Shown here: positions 1 through 8,548 of the stretch, piece by piece
Position numbering within the stretch: the stretch's first letter is position 1
Layout: every line of letters begins with the position of its first letter
Origin: an uncultured Collinsella sp.
GTDB lineage: Bacteria > Actinomycetota > Coriobacteriia > Coriobacteriales > Coriobacteriaceae
NCBI GenBank assembly: GCA_902496115.1
Contig: CABUZK010000006.1
Coordinates: 10,373-74,372 of the forward strand
Reading direction: 5' to 3'
Length of the DNA: 64,000 bases
The notes under the pieces: model-generated
Seen by the model: only the letters and a program-made list of their open reading frames with translations
Told to the model about the DNA's origin: nothing
Database searches by the model: none
Program-made: the position numbers and the translations under genes

Positions 1-158
1 GCGACCTATGTAATAGTGTAAGAGGGCCGTTATCGAAGGTCGATACTGCAGGCGTACTCCACTGCGCCAAAGTGTTCCCTTGGGAAATGTCACCAGCGTA
101 GCGAAATCCACCGCCCTTCATATCTAAACTCAATAAAACTGCAGGTCAAAGGTATATA

Positions 159-180
159 GATACGCCCGGGGCCGTGTATC
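159..180. promoter_or_regulatory. Dyad motif GATACGCCCG...GTGTATC upstream of tRNA-tuf operon
   Basis: A 22-bp imperfect dyad whose left half is GATACGCCCG and whose right half ends GTGTATC. It lies 12 bp before the -35 box of the tRNA-tuf promoter. The same left half recurs upstream of rpsL (39255), rplC (45015) and, as GACACGCCCG, rplB (46880). Its position and recurrence suggest a binding site shared by translation operons. Function is inferred. Confidence 0.5.
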
Positions 181-192
181 TAGAGGTTTTCG

Positions 193-222
193 TTGACAGC
201 CCCCAAGGTGGCATCGTATTAT
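193..222 (+). promoter_or_regulatory. Promoter of the tRNA-tuf operon
   Basis: TTGACA (193-198), an 18-bp spacer and TATTAT (217-222) make a near-consensus housekeeping promoter about 60 bp before the first tRNA. The stretch GAGGTTTTC just upstream of the -35 recurs at the rpmG promoter (2012-2020). No other feature is visible in bases 1-158. Confidence 0.75.
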
Positions 223-284
223 CTTCTTCGTTCGCGGGGGCGGCGGTCCAAAAGACCAAAGGACCTGCGGATACTTGAACGATT

Positions 285-366
285 GGGAGTTTGCCCGAGT
301 GGTTAATGGGGACGGGCTGTAAACCCGTTGGCTCTGCCTACATAGGTTCGAATCCTATAGCTCCCA
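285..366 (+). tRNA. tRNA-Tyr (GTA)
   Basis: Cloverleaf with acceptor GGGAGTT pairing to AGCTCCC, anticodon loop CTGTAAA (anticodon GTA), the long variable arm expected of tRNA-Tyr and a GGTTCGAATCC T-arm. CCA is not fully encoded. It is the first of three tRNAs co-transcribed ahead of tuf. Confidence 0.95.
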
Positions 367-376
367 CCCGTCAAGT

Positions 377-452
377 GCCTGTATAGCTCAGTCGGTAGAG
401 CACTTCGTTGGTAACGAAGAGGTCACCAGTTCAAGTCTGGTTGCAGGCTCCA
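377..452 (+). tRNA. tRNA-Thr (GGT)
   Basis: Acceptor GCCTGTA pairs with TGCAGGC. The anticodon stem CTTCG/CGAAG closes a loop reading TTGGTAA (anticodon GGT). The terminal CCA is encoded. It lies 10 bp after tRNA-Tyr. Confidence 0.95.
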
Positions 453-455
453 TCC

Positions 456-532
456 GGCGGTGTAGCTCAGTTGGTTAGAGCACACGGTTCATACCCGTGG
501 CGTCACTGGTTCGAATCCAGTCACCGCTACCA
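456..532 (+). tRNA. tRNA-Met (CAT), elongator type
   Basis: Acceptor GGCGGTG pairs with CACCGCT (one G-T pair), anticodon loop TTCATAC (anticodon CAT), CCA encoded. The D-arm and body resemble elongator tRNA-Met. The initiator hallmark of three G-C pairs next to the anticodon loop is absent. A lysidine-modified tRNA-Ile2 cannot be formally excluded. Confidence 0.88.
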
Positions 533-628
533 TAGGTAACACGGTGGCTTCTCAATAGTATGTTGAGAGGCCACTATGGTATAAAGGCAAAGTCCCGTCC
601 GGGGACGACCTGTTAAGAGGAGGGCTTT

Positions 629-1819
629 ATGGCCAAAGAGAAGTTTGAGCGCACTAAGCCGCATGTTAACATCGGCACCATTGGTCACGTCGACCACGGC
701 AAGACCACGCTGACCGCCGCCATCACCAAGGTTCTCTCTGAGACCGAGGGCTGCAAGGCTGACTTCACTGCGTTCGAGAACATCGACAAGGCTCCCGAGG
801 AGCGCGAGCGCGGCATTACGATCTCCGTCTCCCACGTTGAGTACGAGACTGCTGCCCGTCACTACGCTCACGTTGACTGCCCGGGCCACGCTGACTACGT
901 CAAGAACATGATCTCCGGCGCTGCTCAGATGGACGGCGCTATCCTGGTCATCGCCGCTACCGACGGCCCCATGGCTCAGACTCGCGAGCACATCCTGCTC
1001 GCCCGTCAGGTCGGCGTTCCCTACATCGTCGTCTTCCTGAACAAGTGCGACATGGTCGACGATGACGAGCTCATCGACCTCGTCGAGATGGAGACCCGTG
1101 AGCTCCTCTCCGAGTACGATTTCCCCGGCGACGATATTCCCGTCATCCGTGGTTCCGCTCTGGGCGCTCTCGAGGGCGACGCCAAGTGGATGGACGCCAT
1201 TCGCGAGCTCATGAAGGCCGTCGACGAGTACATCCCGACGCCTGCTCGTAACAACGACCTCCCGTTCCTGATGGCCGTTGAGGACGTTATGACCATCTCC
1301 GGCCGTGGTACCGTTGCTACCGGCCGTGTCGAGCGCGGTGAGCTCAAGCTCAACGAGCCCGTCGAGATCGTCGGCATCAAGGATACCCAGAACACCGTCG
1401 TTACCGGTATCGAGATGTTCCGTAAGTCCATGGACTTCTGCGAGGCTGGCGACAACGTCGGTCTGCTGCTCCGCGGCATCAAGCGCGAGGACATCGAGCG
1501 CGGCCAGGTTCTCTGCAAGCCCGGTTCGGTTACCCCGCACACCAAGTTCACCGGCGAGATCTACGTTCTGACCAAGGAGGAGGGCGGCCGTCACACCCCG
1601 TTCTTCGATGGTTATCGTCCTCAGTTCTACTTCCGTACCACCGACGTTACCGGTACGGTCAAGCTGCCCGAGGGCACCGAGATGGCTATGCCTGGCGACC
1701 ACATCACCATCGAGGGCGACCTCATTCACCCGATCGCCATGGAGGAGGGCCTGCGCTTCGCTATCCGCGAGGGTGGCCACACCGTCGGTTCGGGCATCGT
1801 CTCCACGATCATTGAGTAA
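629..1819 (+). CDS. tuf: Elongation factor Tu
   Basis: A GTPase that delivers aminoacyl-tRNA to the ribosome. The 396-residue product has the usual length. It shows the P-loop GHVDHGKT (about residues 19-26), the switch II motif DCPGH, the NKCD guanine-specificity motif and the two C-terminal beta-barrel domains. AGGAGG sits 6 bp before the ATG. It is transcribed with the tRNAs upstream, as tufB is in E. coli. There is no tuf copy behind fusA in this window, so this may be the only one. Confidence 0.98.
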   Translation: MAKEKFERTKPHVNIGTIGHVDHGKTTLTAAITKVLSETEGCKADFTAFENIDKAPEERERGITISVSHVEYETAARHYAHVDCPGHADYVKNMISGAAQMDGAILVIAATDGPMAQTREHILLARQVGVPYIVVFLNKCDMVDDDELIDLVEMETRELLSEYDFPGDDIPVIRGSALGALEGDAKWMDAIRELMKAVDEYIPTPARNNDLPFLMAVEDVMTISGRGTVATGRVERGELKLNEPVEIVGIKDTQNTVVTGIEMFRKSMDFCEAGDNVGLLLRGIKREDIERGQVLCKPGSVTPHTKFTGEIYVLTKEEGGRHTPFFDGYRPQFYFRTTDVTGTVKLPEGTEMAMPGDHITIEGDLIHPIAMEEGLRFAIREGGHTVGSGIVSTIIE

Positions 1820-1846
1820 ATTAGCTCTTTGATTTAGTTGACTTAG

Positions 1847-1880
1847 AGAACCCGGCACTATTAGGGTGCCGGGTTCTTTT
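1847..1880 (+). terminator. Intrinsic terminator after tuf
   Basis: A 12-bp stem AGAACCCGGCAC/GTGCCGGGTTCT followed directly by TTTT. It separates tuf from rpmG. Confidence 0.9.
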
Positions 1881-2021
1881 CTACGCGGGGCTTATTCCCT
1901 GTCGATTGCGCTTCGCTCACCCTTAAGCCGAGCGTGAGGGATCGATTAGATCTCGTTGGCTTCATTGATGTGTTCCAAATATGAATGGATCCAGCGAGAA
2001 CCAATTGATTCGAGGTTTTCA

Positions 2022-2049
2022 TTGACAGCACTTACGTAGAGCTGATAAA
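2022..2049 (+). promoter_or_regulatory. Promoter of rpmG-tRNA-Trp-secE-nusG
   Basis: TTGACA (2022-2027) with a GATAAA -10 after 16 bp. The bases leading into the -35, GAGGTTTTC then A then TTGACAGC, match the tRNA-tuf promoter at 183-200 with one difference, so the two promoters share an upstream element. Confidence 0.65.
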
Positions 2050-2096
2050 GTAACAACTCGTGCCCGTACGGGGCGGATATGAAAGGTTCAGGATAC

Positions 2097-2246
2097 ATGC
2101 GTACTCTAGTTACTCTTGCGTGCACTGAGTGCAAGCGCCGCAACTATACGACCACCAAGAACAAGTCGAACATGCCTGATCGTATGGAGATCAAGAAGTA
2201 TTGCCCCTGGTGCCGTCACCACACGCTGCACAAAGAGACTCGCTAG
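2097..2246 (+). CDS. rpmG: 50S ribosomal protein L33
   Basis: A 49-residue protein of the large ribosomal subunit. It is the zinc-binding (C+) form, with CTEC near the N-terminus and CPWC near the C-terminus making the Cys4 ribbon. The ATG follows GAAAGG by 9 bp. It lies 13 bp before tRNA-Trp and upstream of secE-nusG, the same placement as in many bacteria. Confidence 0.95.
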   Translation: MRTLVTLACTECKRRNYTTTKNKSNMPDRMEIKKYCPWCRHHTLHKETR

Positions 2247-2259
2247 TCTCTAGTCACAT

Positions 2260-2335
2260 ACGCCAGTAGTTCAATTGGTAGAGCATCGGTCTCCAAAACC
2301 GAGTGTTGAGGGTTCGAGTCCTTCCTGGCGTGCCA
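2260..2335 (+). tRNA. tRNA-Trp (CCA)
   Basis: Acceptor ACGCCAG pairs with CTGGCGT. Anticodon loop CTCCAAA gives CCA. Terminal CCA is encoded. It sits between rpmG and secE in one transcription unit. Confidence 0.96.
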
Positions 2336-2344
2336 GTCATTATT

Positions 2345-2375
2345 CCGTAAGCTCCCAATTGGGGGCTTACGGTTT
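2345..2375 (+). terminator. Hairpin between tRNA-Trp and secE
   Basis: A 12-bp stem CCGTAAGCTCCC/GGGGGCTTACGG with a 4-base loop and a short T stretch. It could be a partial terminator that lowers secE-nusG expression relative to rpmG and tRNA-Trp, or a processing site. Confidence 0.55.
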
Positions 2376-2411
2376 ACTCATGTATAAGCGCATTGCGCGG
2401 AGGTAACCCAA

Positions 2412-2750
2412 ATGGCCAACAAGAAGAACAAGAAGAAGGCTCAGCAGCCGGCACCTGCCAACAACGCTGCCGCCAACTCCAAGGTTGAGGCCAAGAAGGC
2501 CGTTGCCAAGAAGAACGAGAAGGCTGCGAAGTCCAAGAAGAACGAGAAGCCTGGTTTCTTCGCCCGCACCAAGAAGTATTTCGCTTCGGTGAAGTCCGAG
2601 ATGAAGCGTGTCACGTGGCCCGATAAGAAGGAGCTCGTGAACTACTCGGTCGTCGTTTGCGCTTCTCTGATCGTCGTCGGCGTCGTCATCGCTCTGCTCG
2701 ATGCTGGCTTTGGCGAGGCTCTTGCTCTGTTCTCTGGATTGAGGGGCTAA
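2412..2750 (+). CDS. secE: Preprotein translocase subunit SecE
   Basis: The small subunit that clamps SecY in the membrane translocase. The 112-residue product has a long Lys/Ala-rich N-terminal extension (about residues 1-50), then the amphipathic SecE helix with the RVTWP motif and one membrane segment near residues 78-97. A GGAGGT site precedes the ATG. It ends 3 bp before nusG, so the two are translationally linked. Confidence 0.95.
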   Translation: MANKKNKKKAQQPAPANNAAANSKVEAKKAVAKKNEKAAKSKKNEKPGFFARTKKYFASVKSEMKRVTWPDKKELVNYSVVVCASLIVVGVVIALLDAGFGEALALFSGLRG

Positions 2751-2753
2751 ACC

Positions 2754-3290
2754 ATGTCTAAGCGTTGGTACGTCGTTCACACTTACTCTGGATACGAGAA
2801 CCGTGTTAAGTCCGATCTCGAGCATCGCATCGAGACCATGGGCATGCAGGACCGTATCTTTGATATCGAGATTCCTATGGAGCGCGTCACCGAGATCAAA
2901 GAGGGTGGCAAGCGCGAGACCAAGGATTCCAAGATCTTCCCGGGTTATGTCCTGGTTCGCATGGAGATGGATGACGATGCGTGGACGTGTGTTCGCAACA
3001 CGCCCGGTGTCACCGGTTTCCTGGGCGGCAATGGCAAGCCCGCTCCGCTTTCCCGCGACGAGTACAATAAGATGACTCGTCGTCCCGGTAAGGGCGATTC
3101 GCCCAAGCGCACCTCGGTTGATATTGAGGTCGGCACGTCCGTCCGCGTCACTGATGGCCCGCTTACCGACTTTGATGGCAAGGTCTCCGAGGTTAACACC
3201 GAGGCAGGCAAACTGAAGGTCACCCTGATGATCTTTGGCCGTGAGACGCCGGTCGAGCTCGACTTTAACCAGGTCGCTGTCATCGCTTAA
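2754..3290 (+). CDS. nusG: Transcription termination/antitermination protein NusG
   Basis: Binds RNA polymerase and couples it to Rho or the ribosome. The 178-residue protein begins [16 protein letters not shown], the standard NGN-domain start, and ends with a KOW domain containing [11 protein letters not shown]. It is in its conserved place between secE and rplK. The ATG at 2754 overlaps no other gene. Confidence 0.97.
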   Translation: MSKRWYVVHTYSGYENRVKSDLEHRIETMGMQDRIFDIEIPMERVTEIKEGGKRETKDSKIFPGYVLVRMEMDDDAWTCVRNTPGVTGFLGGNGKPAPLSRDEYNKMTRRPGKGDSPKRTSVDIEVGTSVRVTDGPLTDFDGKVSEVNTEAGKLKVTLMIFGRETPVELDFNQVAVIA

Positions 3291-3410
3291 GTTTTCGTCC
3301 GTTCGCGCGAGCGTGCTTCTTCTGTGACTGCTCATCTCAGGAGTGCTTCTAACACGTGCGTGCTTACGATATAGCAAGTACTTCACACTCGTGATTCGAA
3401 AGGAATGACC

Positions 3411-3839
3411 ATGGCTGAGAAGAAGGTTGCCAACGTCATTAAGCTCCAGATTCCTGCTGGTGCAGCTAACCCCGCTCCTCCCGTCGGCCCCGCCCTGGGC
3501 GCTGCTGGCGTGAACATCATGCAGTTCTGCCAGGCCTTTAACGCCGAGACGCAGGACAAGAAGGGCGACATCATCCCCGTTGAGATCACTGTCTACGAGG
3601 ATAAGTCCTTCTCCTTCATCACCAAGACCCCGCCGGCGGCTCACCTCATCAAGAAGGAGCTGAACCTCAAGTCTGGTTCCGCTAAGCCCCAGGCCGACAA
3701 GGTTGGTCAGCTCTCCCAGGAGCAGCTCACCAAGATCGCCGAGATCAAGATGCCGGACCTCAATGCCAACGACATTGACGCCGCCAAGAAGATCATCGCC
3801 GGTACCGCCCGTTCCATGGGCGTCACCATCGCTGAGTAG
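3411..3839 (+). CDS. rplK: 50S ribosomal protein L11
   Basis: Forms the GTPase-associated centre with 23S rRNA. The protein (142 residues) starts [17 protein letters not shown] and has the PPVGPALG loop typical of L11. An earlier ATG at 3405 exists, but AAAGGA (3398-3403) is properly spaced only for 3411. A 120-bp leader follows nusG and may hold the L11/L1 control region. I could not define a structure there. Confidence 0.96.
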   Translation: MAEKKVANVIKLQIPAGAANPAPPVGPALGAAGVNIMQFCQAFNAETQDKKGDIIPVEITVYEDKSFSFITKTPPAAHLIKKELNLKSGSAKPQADKVGQLSQEQLTKIAEIKMPDLNANDIDAAKKIIAGTARSMGVTIAE

Positions 3840-3956
3840 CGATTTCTCTAGGTAACGACGGGGGCTCCAACCGGGGCGCCCGTTAAATGTGTGCAATAGG
3901 GCACACGATACGATGTGGGAGGGCTCGCGCCCGTTTAACCACAGGAGGTAATGCAC

Positions 3957-4664
3957 ATGGCTAAGCATGGTAAGAGCTATAACGCCGCTGCCGAGAAGAT
4001 CGACCGCGCCACGCTCTACACCCCCCTTCAGGCTGCCAAGCTCATCAAGGAGCTCGACACCGCCAAGTTCGACGAGACCGTCGAGGCCCACTTCCGTCTG
4101 GGCGTCGATACTCGTAAGGCCGACCAGAACATCCGCGGTTCCATCTCCCTGCCCCACGGTACCGGCAAGACCATTCGTGTTGCCGTCTTCGCCGAGGGCG
4201 AGAAGGCCCGCGAGGCCGAGGCTGCCGGCGCCGACATCATCGGTTCCGACGAGCTCGTCGCCCAGATCCAGAAGGGCGAGATCAACTTCGACGCCGCTAT
4301 CGCTACGCCGAACATGATGGCCAAGGTTGGCCGCATCGGTAAGATCCTTGGTCCCCGTGGCCTCATGCCGAACCCTAAGCTCGGCACCGTGACCATGGAC
4401 GTCGCCAAGATGGTCTCCGAGCTCAAGGCCGGTCGCGTTGAGTATCGCGCCGACCGCTACGGCATCTGCCACGTGCCCCTGGGCAAGAAGTCCTTCTCCG
4501 AGCAGCAGCTCGTCGAGAACTACGCTGCCCTGTACACCGAGATCCTGCGCGTCAAGCCCGCTTCTGCTAAGGGCAAGTACGTTAAGTCCATCTCCGTGTC
4601 TTCCACCATGGGCCCTGGCATCAAGGTTGATCCCGCTATCCAGCGCGACTTCCTGGCTGAGTAA
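3957..4664 (+). CDS. rplA: 50S ribosomal protein L1
   Basis: Binds the L1 stalk of 23S rRNA and usually represses its own operon. The 235-residue product begins [16 protein letters not shown] and contains the [15 protein letters not shown] signature near the middle. AGGAGG at 3943-3948 is 8 bp from the ATG at 3957, which I prefer over the ATG at 3951. In most bacteria rplJ-rplL follow directly. Here they are about 21.8 kb away. Confidence 0.97.
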   Translation: MAKHGKSYNAAAEKIDRATLYTPLQAAKLIKELDTAKFDETVEAHFRLGVDTRKADQNIRGSISLPHGTGKTIRVAVFAEGEKAREAEAAGADIIGSDELVAQIQKGEINFDAAIATPNMMAKVGRIGKILGPRGLMPNPKLGTVTMDVAKMVSELKAGRVEYRADRYGICHVPLGKKSFSEQQLVENYAALYTEILRVKPASAKGKYVKSISVSSTMGPGIKVDPAIQRDFLAE

Positions 4665-4700
4665 CTTTTAGTTACTGCCTGAGCAAAGCAAGCATTGCTA

Positions 4701-4740
4701 AAGAAACCCGGTTCTGTCTCGTGCAGGACCGGGTTTCTTG
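4701..4740 (+). terminator. Intrinsic terminator after rplA
   Basis: Stem AAGAAACCCGGT/ACCGGGTTTCTT with the T-containing arm acting as the tail. It ends the secE-nusG-rplK-rplA unit. Confidence 0.85.
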
Positions 4741-4750
4741 CTATCTCGGG

Positions 4751-4795
4751 CCAAAACCACCACAAAGGGGACAGGCACCTTTGTGGTGGTTTTGG
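4751..4795. repeat. REP-like palindrome, family A copy 1
   Basis: Perfect 18-bp arms (CCAAAACCACCACAAAGG and its complement) around a 9-base loop GGACAGGCA. Close relatives occur at 7615, 10638, 53291 and 53662. There is no T-tract, so it is not a standard terminator. Nothing else is visible from 4796 to 4935. Confidence 0.85.
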
Positions 4796-4935
4796 CACTT
4801 TGGCGTCAATGTTATGGCATCGCAGCGAGCCGGTTCCAAGTGCCCCAGGTCGCCCCGAAATTTGGTACGCGAGCGACGGCTTGAGGGGCGAGATGGGGTG
4901 CTTGGGGCCGGCGCAGCGTCAAGCCTTAAAGGTGG

Positions 4936-5646
4936 TTACCAGGGGGTTCTAGCGGTTGAGGACTCGATAGCCTCGTGGCGCTTGAGTTCGCGACGCATGG
5001 TTTGCGAATTGAGCCAGGCTGCCTGCCAGCCACGGATGGGGTAGCGCGCTTCGTCCAGCTCAAACTGCGTATAGCCGCAGGCGTTGATGATCGTTGCCCC
5101 GCATGCATGCTGACGCACACGTTGAAAGTCGCGACCATAGCATTGGTGCACATGCCCGTGCACCATGTAGTCGGGGTTCCAGGACTCGAGCGCTGTGTTA
5201 AAGCATTCGAATCCCCGATGTGGCAGATCGTCCAGATCGCCCATGCCAGCGGCGGGCGCATGGGTCAGCAGGATGTCACAGCCGCCGACCATCCTCACTT
5301 TGCGGGACAGCTTGCGCATACGCCTGGCCATCTCGTGTTCGGTGTACATGTTGGCGCCGTCGCGATAACGCATGGACCCGCCAAGGCCCGCAATGCGAAT
5401 CCCTCGGTACGTGTACACGCTGTCTTCCACGCAGATACATCCGCCCGGTGCATGACGTGCGTAACGGTCATCGTGATTGCCGCGCACGTAGATGAGCGGT
5501 TTGTTGATGACGGTGACCAAAAACTCAAGATAGTCCGGGTCCAGATCGCCGGCGGACAAAATCAGGTCGACACTCTCAAAGCGTTCTTTGCGAAAGCACT
5601 CCCAAAGGCATCGTTCTTCGGTATCGGCTATGGCAAGGATTTTCAT
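4936..5646 (-). CDS. Calcineurin-like metallophosphoesterase
   Basis: A 236-residue cytoplasmic protein with the metal-ligand motifs of the family in order: IADTE (residues 6-10), GDLD (33-36), GNHDD (56-60), THAP near 129 and HGHVHQ near 163. The substrate is unknown; a phosphodiester or phosphoprotein is expected. Its ATG overlaps the last four bases of the BMP-domain gene upstream, so the two are translationally coupled. Confidence 0.85.
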   Translation of the reverse strand: MKILAIADTEERCLWECFRKERFESVDLILSAGDLDPDYLEFLVTVINKPLIYVRGNHDDRYARHAPGGCICVEDSVYTYRGIRIAGLGGSMRYRDGANMYTEHEMARRMRKLSRKVRMVGGCDILLTHAPAAGMGDLDDLPHRGFECFNTALESWNPDYMVHGHVHQCYGRDFQRVRQHACGATIINACGYTQFELDEARYPIRGWQAAWLNSQTMRRELKRHEAIESSTARTPW

Positions 5647-7559
5647 AGGGCAGGGACTTTCGGCTCATCGTCGAGCTGCGGAATGGTGCCCACCACGTTG
5701 TCTGCCAGCCAATTCATCTCGACAATCTGCGTGCTCGGCAGTGGGGGAAAGCCTTCGATCTGCACCACGCCGTCTTGGCTATGGAGCTCGCCGCCAAATG
5801 GATTGATGGAGCCCTGGACGATGCCATTGCGGAGAAGCTGAACAAGCTTGCGCGTCTGATAGGGCAGGCCCGGAGCGTAGCGAATATCGATAACGCCCGA
5901 GCTCATGCCGTACCAGTAGTTGACGGCGCGAACCTGTCTGTCGTCACTGGTCTCATCCCAGGTGCCATGCAGTAGGCTTCGCACGATAAGCTCGTAGTAT
6001 CGGCCCCAGTTCCATACCGGCATGGCGATGCCGACGACCTTGCCATCGACCAGACGGTGGAGTCCGTAGGCTGTGGGGTCCTCCAGCGACTTGGACATGT
6101 CGGCGCCGGTCATGACGCTCACGCCTTCGCGGCACATGGCCTCGGCAAGGCCACCGGCGGGCACATCGCCCCAGGTCAGGATAATTTGCGCACGGGGGTC
6201 GAGTAGCGAGGCTCCAATCGCAAAGGCGTTGATCTCGCTGAGTGCGCCCGAGGCGAAGACCGACGCGTGGTAACCGATGCGGTGGTTGTCCGCCATGCTG
6301 GCGGCAAGGGCGCCCAGGAGGAACTTGGCCTCGTACATCTTGCCAAAGTACGAACGGACGCTTTGATGGGGAAGGCCGATAGAGCAGTTGAGGAACCGAA
6401 CCCGGGGATACTCAACGGCAGCCCTGAGCGTGTATTCCATCAGGCGGTGCGAGGTCGAGAAGATGGCGTTTGCCCCATGTTTGACAGCCGTTTCCACGGC
6501 GGCGTAGAACATGTCCGGATCGTGACAGTCCTCGAACGCCTCGGTGCGCACGATACCGTCAAAGTGCTCATCGAGATACTGACGCCCTTGGTCGTGCAGG
6601 CTGTCCCAGCTCGACGTCGCACGGGGGAACTCATGGATAAAGGCGATGCGCAGGGGGTTAGCCGCCGAATAGACGGTCTTGCCCATAAAGAAGTTAAGCA
6701 CGCCGGAGGTGGACTTGGCGGGCGTCTCCTCCTCGTCGACGCTCGGTGCTTCGACAAGATCGACCTTGTCCTCGTCATTTTTGCCGGCAATAACCAGCTC
6801 GCGCCAGATCTTGCACAGGCGGTTTACGACTATATCCGTCGGCGTATCCAGCAGGCGGTCCTGGTTGTACACATTGAGGTAGACGAGCATGGCGTCGGCG
6901 GGCGTAATGTCCAGGTGGTCGCCGCCTGCGCGAAGGTAGGCGCGCTTAAAGAGCAGAAAGGTGTGGCGCAGGTAGTCGACCTTTTTCTGCGGCCATTTTT
7001 CGATAAGGTTCTGACCGAGCATCTTGGCGAGCGTCTCGTAGCTTCCCTCACGCGAGAACTCAATCTCGTATAGGGGGCAGACGCGCCAAAACGCGCAGAA
7101 CTCGCCGTACAGGCGGCTTTCGACGGAATCCCATTTGCCGGGGTAGAGACGGGTGACCTTGGCCGAAACCGTCGGGGCGTCCAGGAATTTGAGGACACTG
7201 ACGCGTTTGTTGCCTTCCTGGACATAGAACCGATGCATGAACTCGGTGACGATGATGGGGTCGCGATAACCCTCGGTTACCTGGATGTCGTAGAGGTTGG
7301 ACCACTTGCGGGCGAACTCGGTGCCAAACGGCAGCAGGGGCATAAAGTTGCATGAAAAGGCGGACTGACGGCCCTTGGTAACCGTACCGACGACCATTTC
7401 GAGCGGAATGTCTCTCAGGCCGACATTCTCTCGCTGGCCTAAGGGGAGCTGGGCAACCAAGCTATCGAGGTCCGTGAGGTACGGATACTCGCTTTGACTA
7501 ATGGCGCGTCGACGTCCTTGCTCGCCGCGCTTGCGTGCTTGACGGTAGGCCTCTTCCAT
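5643..7559 (-). CDS. BMP/PnrA-type substrate-binding domain protein with ParB-like N-terminal part
   Basis: A 638-residue protein with two parts. The N-terminal half (to about residue 270) contains VQEGNKRVSVLKFL, resembling the ParB/sulfiredoxin-type nucleotide-binding loop. The C-terminal half (about 300-600) resembles the basic membrane protein (BMP/PnrA) ligand-binding fold, with HEFPRATSSW and the FGKMYEAKFLLGALAA stretch. There is no signal peptide or lipobox, so it should stay in the cytoplasm, unlike normal ABC binding proteins. A ligand-sensing role, perhaps for nucleosides, is inferred. GGGAG precedes the ATG. Confidence 0.65.
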   Translation of the reverse strand: MEEAYRQARKRGEQGRRRAISQSEYPYLTDLDSLVAQLPLGQRENVGLRDIPLEMVVGTVTKGRQSAFSCNFMPLLPFGTEFARKWSNLYDIQVTEGYRDPIIVTEFMHRFYVQEGNKRVSVLKFLDAPTVSAKVTRLYPGKWDSVESRLYGEFCAFWRVCPLYEIEFSREGSYETLAKMLGQNLIEKWPQKKVDYLRHTFLLFKRAYLRAGGDHLDITPADAMLVYLNVYNQDRLLDTPTDIVVNRLCKIWRELVIAGKNDEDKVDLVEAPSVDEEETPAKSTSGVLNFFMGKTVYSAANPLRIAFIHEFPRATSSWDSLHDQGRQYLDEHFDGIVRTEAFEDCHDPDMFYAAVETAVKHGANAIFSTSHRLMEYTLRAAVEYPRVRFLNCSIGLPHQSVRSYFGKMYEAKFLLGALAASMADNHRIGYHASVFASGALSEINAFAIGASLLDPRAQIILTWGDVPAGGLAEAMCREGVSVMTGADMSKSLEDPTAYGLHRLVDGKVVGIAMPVWNWGRYYELIVRSLLHGTWDETSDDRQVRAVNYWYGMSSGVIDIRYAPGLPYQTRKLVQLLRNGIVQGSINPFGGELHSQDGVVQIEGFPPLPSTQIVEMNWLADNVVGTIPQLDDEPKVPAL

Positions 7560-7614
7560 GATGTTGCTCCCTTAGTCGTTTAAACAACTATATGAACCAT
7601 GGTACCACGAATGA

Positions 7615-7653
7615 AAACCACCACAAAGGTGCCTGTCCCCTTTGTGGTGGTTT
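7615..7653. repeat. REP-like palindrome, family A copy 2
   Basis: Arms AAACCACCACAAAGG and complement around TGCCTGTCC. The right arm runs into the stop codon of the minus-strand MscS gene (TTA at 7652-7654), so the repeat supplies part of the stop. Confidence 0.85.
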
Positions 7654-8419
7654 AGGCAATGATGGGGGCGATGGCGCGGATGCAGGCGTCGGCAGCGGTG
7701 AAAGTGGTGCTGTCGTCGCTGACGATAAAGATGATCTTGCCCTTAATGCCAAAGTCGCCGATCTCGCTAAAGAGCACATACGGCTCCTTGTCAAAGCCCG
7801 AGATGGGAAGCACGGCGGCCTTGGTGGCGCTGGTCAGCTCGTCTGCCAGCGCGTCGAGCGAGGCCCACTTGGACGTGTCCTTTACGGCAACGGGCACAGC
7901 CACGCGCCCAAAGGGCATCAAATGCACGAGCGTGTTCTTGGAGATGTTGGAGTTGGGGACGATGATGGTCTGCCCGCAGGCATCTTCGATGGTCGTGTGG
8001 CGCCAGGTGATGTCCTGGACCACGCCCGACACGCCGCCGACCTCGATATTGTCGCCGGGCTTGATGATGCCCATAAACGTCACCTGCATGCCGCCGATAA
8101 GGTTTGAGAGCGTGTCCTGGAAACCCAGAGAGATGGCGATGCCGCCGACGCCAAGAGCGGCGACGAGCGCGTTTGCGTTAATGCCAAAGCAGTTGTCGAG
8201 GATAAAGCTGCCGCCGATCATCCAGATGACGGCGCGTGCGATGTTGATGAAGATGCTCGATGCCGGAAGCGGGTTGTCGTCGCGATTGAGCAGGTGACGC
8301 AGGGTCTTGGATACGACCTTGGTGGCGACGGCGGTGCCTATCGCCAAGATGACGGCCCAGATGATGTTGTGGACCCACCGTTGCTCAAAGAAATGAAGAA
8401 TCGGCTCAAACAATTCCAT
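7652..8419 (-). CDS. Small-conductance mechanosensitive channel, MscS family
   Basis: A 255-residue membrane channel that releases solutes on osmotic downshock. It has membrane segments near residues 16-35 and 60-80, then the pore helix ALVAALGVGGIAISLGFQ and the beta domain with FQDTLSNLIGG. The Gly/Ala packing of the pore helix is visible. AAGGAGG lies about 10 bp before the ATG. It appears to be a stand-alone gene. Confidence 0.9.
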   Translation of the reverse strand: MELFEPILHFFEQRWVHNIIWAVILAIGTAVATKVVSKTLRHLLNRDDNPLPASSIFINIARAVIWMIGGSFILDNCFGINANALVAALGVGGIAISLGFQDTLSNLIGGMQVTFMGIIKPGDNIEVGGVSGVVQDITWRHTTIEDACGQTIIVPNSNISKNTLVHLMPFGRVAVPVAVKDTSKWASLDALADELTSATKAAVLPISGFDKEPYVLFSEIGDFGIKGKIIFIVSDDSTTFTAADACIRAIAPIIA

Positions 8420-8463
8420 GTAGGGAAAACCTCCTTATGATCGTCCAACCATGATACCCACCA

Positions 8464-8497
8464 AGAAGCCCGTCCGATCAAATTCGGACGGGCTTCT
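8464..8497 (-). terminator. Terminator-like hairpin after the 5'-nucleotidase gene
   Basis: Perfect 14-bp stem AGAAGCCCGTCCGA/TCGGACGGGCTTCT, 52 bp past the stop of the 5'-nucleotidase on the minus strand. The T-tract is short. Confidence 0.65.
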
Positions 8498-8548
8498 GTG
8501 CTCGATATAAGGTTTACGCGGCGGGGCTGTAAGGCCCGGCGGTGTAGC

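Noticed and set aside
456..532. Initiator tRNA-Met
   Set aside because: Lacks the three G-C pairs next to the anticodon loop and has a paired first acceptor position; the body matches elongator tRNA-Met.
4751..4795. Family A palindromes as ordinary intrinsic terminators
   Set aside because: Arms are strong but there is no T-tract, copies occur after existing terminators, and the loop core is conserved more than a terminator loop would be.
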